Positions 46,275-54,706 of a DNA stretch of 64,000 nt are shown here, one piece after another. Both the position numbers and the translations under genes were made by a program. The DNA is from an uncultured Collinsella sp. (GTDB taxonomy: Bacteria > Actinomycetota > Coriobacteriia > Coriobacteriales > Coriobacteriaceae), in the NCBI GenBank assembly GCA_900542175.1, contig UQNC01000005.1, positions 5,797 through 69,796 on the forward strand, in the 5' to 3' direction. The stretch's first letter is position 1. Every line of letters begins with the position of its first letter. A model generated the notes under the pieces. That model ran no database searches and had not been told where the DNA came from. It saw nothing but the letters and a program-made list of their open reading frames with translations.

Positions 46275-48410
46275 GCGGCACCCCCCTCACCGTCACCGGT
46301 GTCAGCAATATGCCGCAGCAGCGCCACGATGTCCTCGCCGTCGACGGGCTCCACCGCAAGCTGCTTTGCACTCAGGCGCTCGCGGATAATGGGCAGATCG
46401 CACGCCTTTGCCTGGCGCATAAGCAGGTAAAGCACGTCGCCGTCGACCAAGCCCGCCGCATCGCTCTCGCGGATTGCCGACCCAATTGCGCCCACCAGCT
46501 CGCCGACAGGCTCCATGCCCGGTACCACGCGCAGGAGCAAAAAGCTGCCCATCTTGCCATCTGCCAGCGCCTGCTCGGCCGCGAGCTCTTGGCCAAAGGC
46601 AGCCTGTTTGAGCACGCAAGTGCCGTCAACGCAGCGTTTATCCTGTGCCACCGCCTCATAGTCAAAGGCACGGCCCAGCGCGCTTTCGACCAGGCCGCAC
46701 AAGATGCGGAACAGGTTTTTGGTAATAGAGCGTCATTTGGTTTTCGGCCGCACTACGCACAAAGATCAACACGGCGGGTGCCCCATCGCGCTCGATCGTG
46801 TATCCAAACATGGGCAGCCCCGGCGTCAGCTCGCGGTTCACCCACAGATTCGAACGACCCCCGTCGCCCAAAAGAGGTGCAAGCTGCTCAAGCGTGAGCG
46901 AGCGTGCGGCATCTTCGGCAATCGCGGGACTTGCTGCCACCAGCCGTGCAAATGCTCCGCCCGAAACATGGTAGATCGCCACCGAATCGTTCTCGAGGAT
47001 CTCGCCCAGAAGCTCGCAGCACTTGCGATAGATGTCGCGTGGGTTGAAGACGTCAAGCTCCTGCGTTACGGCAAAGATCTTGCCAAAGCTGTCGTGGCGA
47101 CCCACGATCTGGCGCCTGTACGCGCGCTTGTCCTCGATCGCGTCATGGTAGAGCTGCGTAAGGAACGTATTGCGGTTGCGCACGAGCTCGTTTTGATCGC
47201 GCTCCGCCCTAATGGCTTCGCTGTTGCGCAGCTGCACATAGCCGCACACGGCACCCACAACAAAGTACGCGATAAACGGCAGCCAGTTGGACGGCTCGTA
47301 GAACAGGCCCTGGAAGGTATAGCCGTACAAAGTAAAGTAACTCGCAGCCAAACCCACCGACGCCAGCAGCGCCGCAACCAGGCCAAAGTCCAAGCCATAC
47401 AGCGTGCCGATGAGCACCACGTAGAGCAGGCGATAATCGAGCACGTTGAGCTGGGTCGATTGGGAGAACAAGCGCTCCAGCACTTCAAAGAGCACCCAGG
47501 CGGCTGCCGTCTCCAGGCATTTGACAGGCAGCGTGCGCATTTGAATGCGGTCGATGGCCGCGCGCAAGGGGTTGACCTTCTTTGCACGGCCAGCATCCCA
47601 GCGAGCCTGAATGGTCGAGAGGTCGCGCAGCAAGTCGTAGCGCTGAAACCAGCCATAGCGCACGCGAGCGACGTCGCTGGCGGGCAGGGCGTAGCCGGCA
47701 GAATCGCCATAGGCAACTGAGAGCCCTGGGAACAGCGCCTTGAGGGCGTCGCCCACCTCACCCACCGTGTGATGGAAGGTATCGGCTACGTCGAGCGTCT
47801 CAAAGTTACCATTCCAGCTGTCGAAGATACGGCGTACCAGCACCGCAAGCTCCTCGGCACACAGCAGGGGAAACGCCGCATCCTGTGCGCCCTGCAGAGC
47901 GGCCGATCCGGTTGAGCATGCGTCGAGCATCGGCACCAAAAACGGGTCCTCCAACGCAGCAGACGCGGTATACAGGAACGGCACGCGCAGGATCTTGGTC
48001 TGAACGCCCTCGCGAGCAGCGTAGTAGCGGCACAGGTCGTTGGCTGCGTGCGCGATAATGCCTTTGCCCGTTCGCCCCGCGGCATCGGCGGCACCCTCGG
48101 CACCCGCGGGCCCCGCTACATACAACAGTTGAACCCGGCGACCCGCGCACGTACGAAAGACCGAGCGCAGCAACTCGATATCGCCCACGGTATCGGTATG
48201 CGGGGTTAGGTAATTAGACAGGTAGACCACGCGGTCGAACTCGTAGGCCTGCTCCAAGTGCTGGAGCAGCTCTTTCCACGAGGCATGGGGCGACGACTCA
48301 TCGCGGCGCGCTTCCTGCGCGGCTACAACCTTAACGTGGTCCCCGGGGAATGCCTTGGCGCAAAAGTCATCGTCAACATATGCGGTATTGCCAACAACCA
48401 GCACCTCCAT
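46271..48410 (-). pseudogene. pelD: pelD, frameshifted (SDR-TM-GAF-degenerate GGDEF)
   Basis: Two overlapping frames form one gene. The first (48410 to 46662) encodes an SDR/epimerase-like N-terminal domain (MEVLVVGNTAYVDDDF, about 250 residues), four membrane helices (about 300-395) and a GAF domain ending ENQMTLYYQ. The second (46702 to 46271) continues as NLFRILCGLVESALG into a degenerate GGDEF domain. Removing one A from the A5 run at 46716-46720 (minus strand CAAAAACC) joins them into a 712-residue protein; the span of 2140 bases has the expected one extra base. The GGDEF-like part keeps a c-di-GMP I-site: RESD at 46460-46471, five residues before DGDVL. Could be a real mutation, phase variation or a sequencing error. 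Start supported by GGGGAGG. Confidence 0.8.
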
Positions 48411-48648
48411 GGCGTATTCCTCCCCTAAAATCCACTTTAGTCATAGTCAAACATGCGTATTTTACGCTGTCAACGCGAACCAGAGCACCTTTAAGGCTGT
48501 TTTAAGAACTTTTTCAGAGGATGAGGAGACATCGAGGGTGCTAAATGCGCGCCCAATCCAGAAGTATGCGGCAAATTCTAGACATGCTGACCACACCGTA
48601 TAGCGACATCGCTTCTACCTGCGATTTCTTTTCATGAAAAGGACCTTG

Positions 48649-49866
48649 CTAATCCCACTCCTCGATGCGGGTGAGGTACGGATCGGCTCCGTAGCGACCG
48701 GACAGGTATTGCTTGTCGAAAGCCGCGTTCTTGCTTACCAGATTACCGTTTGTCTGGTGGATGTCGGCGAGAGACCACAGTTGGCTCGCCTCTCCCTCGC
48801 CGCGCGCAGCGAACCATATCTCGTCACGGCGGAACACATCGTTTCGCATGGTTGACACATCCTGGGACGAGAAGATGAGCTGCGCGCCACTCTTGTTGAC
48901 CTCAGGATCCTTAAACAGCAGAATCACATAGCGAAGAAGTTTCGGGTGCAGTTTGGCGTCGAGCTCGTCTACCACAACGGTGCCACCACGCTCAAGCGCT
49001 GCCATCAGATACGCAGCCAACCCCATAAGCTTCTGGGTGCCGGCAGATTCCTCGGATAAACGCAGCTCGTACGCTTTGCCGCCCACCTCGTGTCTCACGA
49101 AGACGCGCTGGCCGCGCCATTCCGGCGCCCTCTCCACTCTGAAGCCATCGATACGCACATCAACGGCGCGTAGGAAACGCGTGACCTCGCGCGAGTCGCC
49201 CTCGTCGAGCATTTGCTCGAGCATCCGCTCCAGGTAGGAACTGTTGTAGTTGAGAAACACAGCGTCGAGAAACCAGCTAGCCGCCTCCTGGACCACCGGC
49301 ACATCGAAGTTGATGCAAAGGAACGATAGGTACGGCAGGCTCGGGTTGAACCTCGCAGCCGTCACAAGCTTACGCAGTGTGGGGCCGAGTTCAACCTTTG
49401 TATCCTCGCGCTCGAACAGCATCGCCGTGCGCGACGCTCCCAATTTACGCCGCCACAGCCCTTCGGACACGATCTTATCGGCGTGTACAGACAGAACATA
49501 GCGGTACTCATGCTCACCCGCGCGGTAATAGAGCTCGAACTCGGTGGGCTCGGCAGCAGACACGTCATCGAACTCAAACGCCGAACAACGGGCTATCAAA
49601 GGGCGATCACCCTCTGGCGCATCAGCGCCGGCAGACAGCAATCTAATTGGTCTGGCCACCGCCGAACGAACGTAGTCAAGAGCCTCAAGCAGATTAGACT
49701 TGCCGCCAGCGTTGGGCCCGTACACCGCAGCCACCGGAAGGAAACTCTGCCCGTCGGAACACTCGATGAGAGAACGCTCAAACTCCTTCATCGGCGTCGC
49801 CTGCATGGAAAGCTCCGCCTCGTCGCAATAGGACCGATAGTTCTTAAAGGTGAACTGGCAAAGCAT
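48649..49866 (-). CDS. AAA15-type ATPase (COG1106-like), possible defence gene
   Basis: About 405 residues from the ATG at 49866; in-frame ATGs at 49878 and 49887 are possible and no start has a clear SD. The N-terminal segment FTFKNYRSYCDEAELSM precedes Walker A (AAVYGPNAGGKSNLLEAL), an ABC-like signature (SEESAGTQKLMGL) and Walker B (TVVVDELDAKLHPKLL), then FSSQDVSTM. This is the OLD/RloA/AAA15 family of chromosomal ATPases often found in defence islands. No TOPRIM nuclease domain and no RloB-type partner is adjacent, so its effector is unknown. It lies at the left edge of the accessory island and is driven by its own promoter at 49921-49948. Confidence 0.8.
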   Translation of the reverse strand: MLCQFTFKNYRSYCDEAELSMQATPMKEFERSLIECSDGQSFLPVAAVYGPNAGGKSNLLEALDYVRSAVARPIRLLSAGADAPEGDRPLIARCSAFEFDDVSAAEPTEFELYYRAGEHEYRYVLSVHADKIVSEGLWRRKLGASRTAMLFEREDTKVELGPTLRKLVTAARFNPSLPYLSFLCINFDVPVVQEAASWFLDAVFLNYNSSYLERMLEQMLDEGDSREVTRFLRAVDVRIDGFRVERAPEWRGQRVFVRHEVGGKAYELRLSEESAGTQKLMGLAAYLMAALERGGTVVVDELDAKLHPKLLRYVILLFKDPEVNKSGAQLIFSSQDVSTMRNDVFRRDEIWFAARGEGEASQLWSLADIHQTNGNLVSKNAAFDKQYLSGRYGADPYLTRIEEWD

Positions 49867-49920
49867 GATACCCAACATTCCATTCATTGTTTTGAAAAGG
49901 TATATCAGAGTTTTTCTTTG

Positions 49921-49948
49921 ATTATAGACTTTAAGTAGGCTAGATCAA
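49921..49948 (-). promoter_or_regulatory. Promoter of the AAA ATPase gene
   Basis: TTGATC (49943-49948), 16-bp spacer and a consensus TATAAT (49921-49926) on the minus strand, about 35 to 55 bases before the candidate start codons. Confidence 0.7.
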
Positions 49949-50055
49949 GTGCTTGCTACACCAATGACAGCAGGCGCAAGGTACCAAACCGCCCATACTC
50001 GACCATCCCATTGCCGGAATGGCGTTTAGCTAGCACGTCACACATTACATGCATG

Positions 50056-50133
50056 AAAAAAGGGCGACACTCTCTAACAGAAAGCGTCACCCTTAAAGCT
50101 CCCAAAGAGCTTTTGTATTTAGGGATATACTAT
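50056..50133 (-). ncRNA. Candidate Abi-associated small RNA, copy 1
   Basis: Minus-strand layout: TATAGTATA box (50123-50132), TAAATACAAA, hairpin 1 AAAGCTC/GAGCTTT (50095-50113), hairpin 2 GGGTGACGC.../...GTGTCGCCC (50062-50092), then TTTTTT. Two C-A oppositions on the plus strand become G-U pairs on the minus strand, so the fold favours a minus-strand RNA. The same order of elements recurs at 58654-58733. I see no other plus-strand use for the sequence. It lies downstream of a decayed gene and the Abi gene at 50.8 kb. It may belong to the group of RNAs described near abiF genes; not verified. Confidence 0.55.
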
Positions 50134-50138
50134 ACACC

Positions 50139-50650
50139 TCAATGAAGTGAAGCTTCATACTGCACAACCTCGTTTTCAAAACGCCCAAATATGCGTTCCA
50201 ATGCGAATATCAAATCAACAGCATCGTTTACAACCTTCACCGCAATGAAGAAGTCATTTAACGACAGTGGGCACACCATTACGGGCCGCTGTCGCTATGG
50301 AGCCGAGCCCTTATCCCCTCGGTGGGAAGGGGTCGTGGCCATGGAAATCCCTTGCGCGGATTCTTCCGTCGCGACGATGGACAATAGATCTTGCCGATCT
50401 ACTGCATGTTCACGGAGCAAGAGGGCAAGATCGCAAACAATAGCGTCGTGATTACCGCGCGAAAAAACGATGGGTACAGGAGCACCGACGCCAGATCGGT
50501 ATCTTGCGATATGACCACGTCGAGCGGCAGTTGAATCGCAAGATCAATTCTGGAGGCGACGTTCCCTGCACGAATGCTCCCGCACGGCCCCGTGCAGCCA
50601 TATCAAGCATGCTGTAAAAATCGTCAAAAAAAGAGGGCCGACGCATCAAC
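50139..50650 (-). pseudogene. Decayed protein-coding remnant
   Basis: Several minus-strand pieces read like protein but are broken by stops and frameshifts: NHDAIVCDLALLLREHAVD... (about 50460-50310) and, after a stop, MVCPLSLNDFFIAVKVVNDA...VQYEASLH (50276-50139). A related sequence at about 62.1 kb differs mainly at third codon positions in the NHDAIV segment, which supports past coding on this strand. I do not recognise the family. With the promoter and small RNA this accounts for most of 49.9-50.77 kb. Confidence 0.45.
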
Positions 50651-50769
50651 CCTCTTCAGGTGTCGCCCGAAGGCTTCCACCGCAATTGACTATATTTTAG
50701 TCGATATCCTATGTTTGTCTACGGGCCCTGCCACAAGTGAAAACTATCTTCATCTTTAGGCGCCGATTT

Positions 50770-51657
50770 TTAAGTTGCAGCAATATGGCCACGAAGTGCA
50801 TCCATCTTGCTCCTGGCCCCAGTCTTTACTATTTTGTGACAATCTGAGGAAGACGGAGAGCCGTGCAAGTCTTCCAGCACGCTAGAGTAGTTCCGAATTA
50901 ACTGATAGCACACAGTTTTGGAAACCATCATCTTTCTGAGCAGATAGACAATTAGGACGACATAGTCAGTAATAGTTGAAAAGTCTATCGAAGGAACGCC
51001 AACCTCGGATGACAGCATCTGGCAAAGCTGATTTCCCACTTTTGCCCTCTTAAACCTAACGTCATAAACGGCACTGTTATGAGCAATCGCGTTACGGAGA
51101 TCCTTGAGCACAAAGATAGTACGTTCGAGAAGCCCGGGGCCGTCGTAATTGTTCGGAAGCTTTAGGTCATCGGATATGCTCTGTCTAACCGAGCCCTTTA
51201 AGCACGAATAGAAAACATCGAAGTTTCCTAGAGTCATGACCTCGAATAGCGCCCAAATAGGCAAGGGTTTATCGCTGTCATAAAAATGTCTAACAACAGG
51301 GTTCTTGGAATAATTGTACTGAATCAATCTATTGATTTCCACGCGCAGACCCAGGCGCTTTTTCATAGCAGCGCTATAGTCTTTACTTTTTCTAGGGTAA
51401 TCACGGTACGCCACGAGCGTTTGAGAGAAAATATCCTCCAGCACGAACGAGTGAGAATCTTCAAGCACGGCTTCTAGCGTATAGTTCTTTAGCGCAGCTT
51501 CAATAAACATTACGCTTGGATATAAGAGCGCCTTGACCGCCATATCAAACTCATTTAAGGCAATTGCTTCATCGAAGCTCGTTAAATCCAAGCAGTTGGA
51601 AGAGTTGCCCACAAAACGGTGCCCCTTGTAGCCATGGCAATAGCCGTAATTCTTCAT
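50770..51657 (-). CDS. Abi-family (AbiD/AbiF-like) HEPN protein, N-terminus cut by a stop
   Basis: 295 residues from the ATG at 51657. Typical Abi family sequence: NYGYCHGYKGHRFVG, FDMAVKALLYPSVMFIEAALKNYTLE, PLPIWALFEVMTLGNFDVFYS, and the HEPN catalytic motif LRNAIAHNSAVYD (R-x4-H). Upstream and in the same frame, 51738-51661 encodes MMKTLNGLMKHLRDKEIEIHG...HKR, the normal N terminus of this family, ended by TAG at 51660-51658. The stop probably replaces a lysine codon (AAG). HEPN RNases of this type cause abortive infection. Internal re-initiation at 51657 would give a truncated protein of uncertain activity. Confidence 0.8.
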   Translation of the reverse strand: MKNYGYCHGYKGHRFVGNSSNCLDLTSFDEAIALNEFDMAVKALLYPSVMFIEAALKNYTLEAVLEDSHSFVLEDIFSQTLVAYRDYPRKSKDYSAAMKKRLGLRVEINRLIQYNYSKNPVVRHFYDSDKPLPIWALFEVMTLGNFDVFYSCLKGSVRQSISDDLKLPNNYDGPGLLERTIFVLKDLRNAIAHNSAVYDVRFKRAKVGNQLCQMLSSEVGVPSIDFSTITDYVVLIVYLLRKMMVSKTVCYQLIRNYSSVLEDLHGSPSSSDCHKIVKTGARSKMDALRGHIAAT

Positions 51658-51738
51658 CTATCTTTTATGGATAGGGCCGTGTATCTCTATTTCTTTATCC
51701 CTAAGATGCTTCATGAGGCCATTGAGAGTTTTCATCAT
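51658..51738 (-). pseudogene. N-terminal piece of the Abi gene, cut off by TAG
   Basis: In-frame continuation of the Abi gene at 50770-51657: ATG ATG AAA start at 51738, 26 codons, then TAG (51660-51658) immediately before the ATG used downstream. Confidence 0.7.
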
Positions 51739-51899
51739 GAATCCTTAGGTGCGGAGCTGAAATTGAACATGCTCATATCCGCCGCAGCATAGCAACCAGT
51801 AGAACATGGAAAGACGGACCAATATGTTCTCCGGCCACAAAAGCGTGCCAATGGACTGTCCTTATTCATATATGAAGCAACGCCAATTCTGTCGCGTCG

Positions 51900-52010
51900 C
51901 ATCGCAAACGCGCAATCAGGCTGCGTTCCCGGCAGACGTTTCGGCTGTTCGCCGCGCCGCCGCAATGCCGGTCGGCATCGGCGTCCATCGAGGCGTTTGC
52001 GACCAGCTCG
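51900..52010 (-). mobile_element. IS256-type transposase remnant (minus strand)
   Basis: A minus-strand frame reads ELVANASMDADADRHCGG and AANSRNVCRERSL, which aligns with EQVANAVMDAEADQLCGG and RANSRNGYRERPL in the remnant at 54.5 kb. Only a short N-terminal piece of the transposase survives. The rest of 51.74-52.36 kb shows no other recognisable feature. Confidence 0.55.
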
Positions 52011-52368
52011 GCGCGATATCAAAGCATCCCAGCATGTTGATGGCGTTGACGTCGAACCGGGGCATGGCGATCATGTCCGGCGTCAGGCCTGATTAAGTTT
52101 TCATGGAGTCTTCACCCTTTCCCAGAACCAGTTGTTGTGGTGATTTCAAATTCTAGGACGAAGGATGTTCGTCGCTAAACGTGTTCCAGGGCGTCACCCT
52201 TACACCAACGCTTCCGACGCGATCGCCGGGATAAGGACAAGAGCCATCGAAACCCTCCCAGGCGGCAACTCAGTCACCCACACTGAAAACGGCGATGGAG
52301 TACATATGGGGCATAGTGGGGCATGAACAGGCATAAGGAGGCGCTTCGACATATATAAACTGGAAGAG

Positions 52369-52551
52369 ATGAACGAGCTGATCAAGAAGGCAGAGGAATA
52401 TGCTAGCGCGGGCACGAGGACGGTTATATCAAATTGGGAAAGAGCCATGAAGACACCAATGTCAATCGCCTTCGAACTGCCGATCCGTAAAAACGTATCG
52501 CTACCGCGCGAAATCATTAAACTGGGAATCAAATTGATCCAAAAGCCCTAG
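52369..52551 (+). CDS. Short ORF, unrecognised, possibly a fragment
   Basis: 60 codons, MNELIKKAEEYASAGTRTVI..., with GGAAGAG before the ATG. The sequence is helical and looks protein-like, but it is short and its last 50 bases overlap the 3' end of the convergent HEPN gene. It may be the relic of a larger gene. Confidence 0.3.
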   Translation: MNELIKKAEEYASAGTRTVISNWERAMKTPMSIAFELPIRKNVSLPREIIKLGIKLIQKP

Positions 52552-53088
52552 CAAGGAAATCACCTGCTCGCGAATTTCATAACAATTTATCTCCTCGCTA
52601 ATGCCGATAAAAGAAGAATGGGCACATTTTCCGCGTAATGTCCCAAATGAATCAAGAGCCTGCTCCAACAGCAAATCCAAATCGATACCGCCAACAAAAA
52701 AAGGGTCGAACATTTTAGAAATATCTTTGCCTTTGATTCCGTTGTTGCCATGTAGCACCTTTAAGTGCAGGGAAACGGCCCCCTTTGCAACGTCTTCTAA
52801 AGACCCAGCTCCTTTAAGCTCATTAGCCTTGGCCCCATAAAAAAACAAGAAAGAACTTGTGAATGAATCGTAGTGCTCTTTAGCAATGAGCTCCCGGACA
52901 TGGGCGCAAAGCTCCTCTGCCAGTCCCTCTAGATAAGACTCAACTTCAGCATGAACAAGCAAAATGCAAGCACGCGCATCATCCTGCTGTTCCTCGCTAT
53001 AGTCACCGATTTTATTTGGCTTCTCGGGCAGATATCGATCTCTAAGAGAAATGGTCCTTGAATGCAGACGATCAAATCTAGCGGTCAA
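52501..53088 (-). CDS. HEPN nuclease of the MAE_28990/MAE_18760 type
   Basis: 195 residues, all-helical. The HEPN active-site motif R-x4-H is seen in LRGKCAHSSFIG. The N-terminal part has ARACILLVHAEVESYLEGLAE. The start is a TTG at 53088, overlapping the DUF262 stop by 11 bases. DUF262 genes paired with a HEPN gene of this family are a recurring two-gene unit in bacterial defence islands, presumably a toxin or effector and its sensor. The mechanism is not known for this pair. Confidence 0.8.
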   Translation of the reverse strand: MTARFDRLHSRTISLRDRYLPEKPNKIGDYSEEQQDDARACILLVHAEVESYLEGLAEELCAHVRELIAKEHYDSFTSSFLFFYGAKANELKGAGSLEDVAKGAVSLHLKVLHGNNGIKGKDISKMFDPFFVGGIDLDLLLEQALDSFGTLRGKCAHSSFIGISEEINCYEIREQVISLLGLLDQFDSQFNDFAR

Positions 53089-54259
53089 CGATTACTTTCC
53101 CATCCTTATCAAGAGCCAATTTCTTAACCGGTATTTCCAAAAGCGCAGATAGCGCATCGCTCCAGATCTCAATCCTTGCGATCAGAGACCTCTTGGTTTT
53201 AGTGGAAACAGAGCATGCCTCTATAAACCCGGGAGAGGAAAGTACTCGCCCAAGCTCAGCCGCCACATTCTTCTTGTTAGAGGCAATTGCCGCTCGTATA
53301 TTTACGTCCTGCGCTACAAAACAGAGAGCGTCGAAAACCGCACGGTTAAAACGCGGCTTCTTTCCACCTTGCAAAAGTGTAAAGGGAGCCATCTTTTCAC
53401 CGTAGCTCGCTTCAATCAAGCCGTAAACATCCCTATAGAGGGATATAGCTTTAACCGCATCACCAGCATACGATTGGTAAGTGAGCTCAGAGTCTAAGTC
53501 ATTTAGCCATGCCGTGGTTTGATCGAGAAACTCCTTGAGGTTGCCCATGTACAAATCGGGCCTATGCACTATCCCACAATAACGCGTAAGTAATTCAATG
53601 TCGCGCATTCGGAAATCAGGGCCATCGGCTGATTCGCTAAACAGACGGGCAAATTCAAAGTCAAAGTCTGTAAAAGACGAAGCAAACCTAGTGAATGGAC
53701 CAGGCATTAATGCAAATCGCAACTCTTGCGTATTCAGAGAAACGCTTCCGCTGTTCAATCGATGGAATATAGTGTATAGAACCGACTCGTTATTCCATCC
53801 GGATATCCTAACGGCTCTAATCGTAGCGTTATCGATGGCATCACGGTAAATGTCATCCATCTCACCGCGAGTGAGCCCCTTTAATTCCTCAAGTAGCTCA
53901 GGCTTTCCCAAACGGAGATCGCCATCATAAAAACGCATTATGCTCAAAAGGCGCTGTTTGCCATCAAGGACAATATATTTACCCCGCTCTTGTTTGTTCT
54001 GAGCAATCACAATTTGAGGAACTGGAATACCAAGAATTAAAGACTCAATAAAAGCGGTTTGTTTTTTCGCGTCCCAAACTTGCCTTCGCTGAAACTCTGG
54101 TGAGACATCAATATTTCCCTTTTTCATTTGACCAAATAAAGTTTCAACTGTCCAGTCAGAAGAAGAAAGGGATAAATCACGATAGTCCGAAATAGAGGAG
54201 AAAAAATCATCCTCATCTTCAATGTTAAAATTATCGTCTATAACAGCCATTACGTCCAA
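53078..54259 (-). CDS. DUF262 (GmrSD N-terminal-like, ParB/Srx fold) protein
   Basis: 393 residues from a TTG at 54259 (GGAGGG nine bases upstream); an ATG at 54250 is the alternative. The DUF262 domain is recognised by SPEFQRRQVWDAKKQTAFIESLILGIPVPQIVIAQ followed by YIVLDGKQRLLSIMRF, the ParB-like DGxQR nucleotide-binding motif, and HRLNSGSVSLNTQELR. DUF262 occurs in type IV restriction enzyme GmrSD and in several phage-defence systems. The neighbouring HEPN gene overlaps it, so both should be produced together. Flanking IS256 remnants in opposite orientation suggest the pair arrived as a unit. Confidence 0.85.
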   Translation of the reverse strand: MDVMAVIDDNFNIEDEDDFFSSISDYRDLSLSSSDWTVETLFGQMKKGNIDVSPEFQRRQVWDAKKQTAFIESLILGIPVPQIVIAQNKQERGKYIVLDGKQRLLSIMRFYDGDLRLGKPELLEELKGLTRGEMDDIYRDAIDNATIRAVRISGWNNESVLYTIFHRLNSGSVSLNTQELRFALMPGPFTRFASSFTDFDFEFARLFSESADGPDFRMRDIELLTRYCGIVHRPDLYMGNLKEFLDQTTAWLNDLDSELTYQSYAGDAVKAISLYRDVYGLIEASYGEKMAPFTLLQGGKKPRFNRAVFDALCFVAQDVNIRAAIASNKKNVAAELGRVLSSPGFIEACSVSTKTKRSLIARIEIWSDALSALLEIPVKKLALDKDGKVIVDR

Positions 54260-54477
54260 CTTGCCAAGCCCTCCACGTCAATCAACAACGTTTATTCTAA
54301 TAATCCCATTATTAAGTAATTATGATTGTATGCCCAATAAACATGAAGCTCATGGACATGTGAACCGGCGTTTGTTTCAGACTCTTAATTCTCATTTTCA
54401 TTGCAACAGTCTCGGGACTCAGCGCAACATTGTTGGCGACCTCGCCGCACAGCCTGTCGGCCTCTACTTCCACATCG

Positions 54478-54700
54478 GCGTTCACGACCTACTCGACAAG
54501 GCGCCAGAACAGGTCGCGAACGCAGTGATGGACGCCGAGGCTGACCAGCTGTGCGGAGGCAGGGCGAACAGCCGAAACGGCTACCGCGAGAGGCCGCTCG
54601 CCACCTGCTTCGGCACGCTGACGCTGCGCATCCCGAAGCTCCGTTCCGGCAGCTTCTTCCCGGACGACGTGATCGAGCGCTACCGTAAATTCATCGCTCG
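54478..54700 (+). mobile_element. IS256-type transposase remnant (plus strand)
   Basis: The plus-strand frame encodes HDLLDKAPEQVANAVMDAEAD, NSRNGYRERPLATCFGTLTLR, IPKLRSGSFFPDDVIERYR, the N-terminal conserved part of IS256/mutator transposases (RNGYR...L.T..G.L.LR.P..R.G.F). It stops there and lacks the DDE catalytic region. Confidence 0.75.
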
Positions 54701-54706
54701 CGTCGA

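Noticed and set aside
48411..48648. c-di-GMP riboswitch upstream of pelD
   Set aside because: The GEMM-type conserved core is not visible. There is only a short GCGTA/TACGC inverted repeat at 48455-48467, too weak to call.
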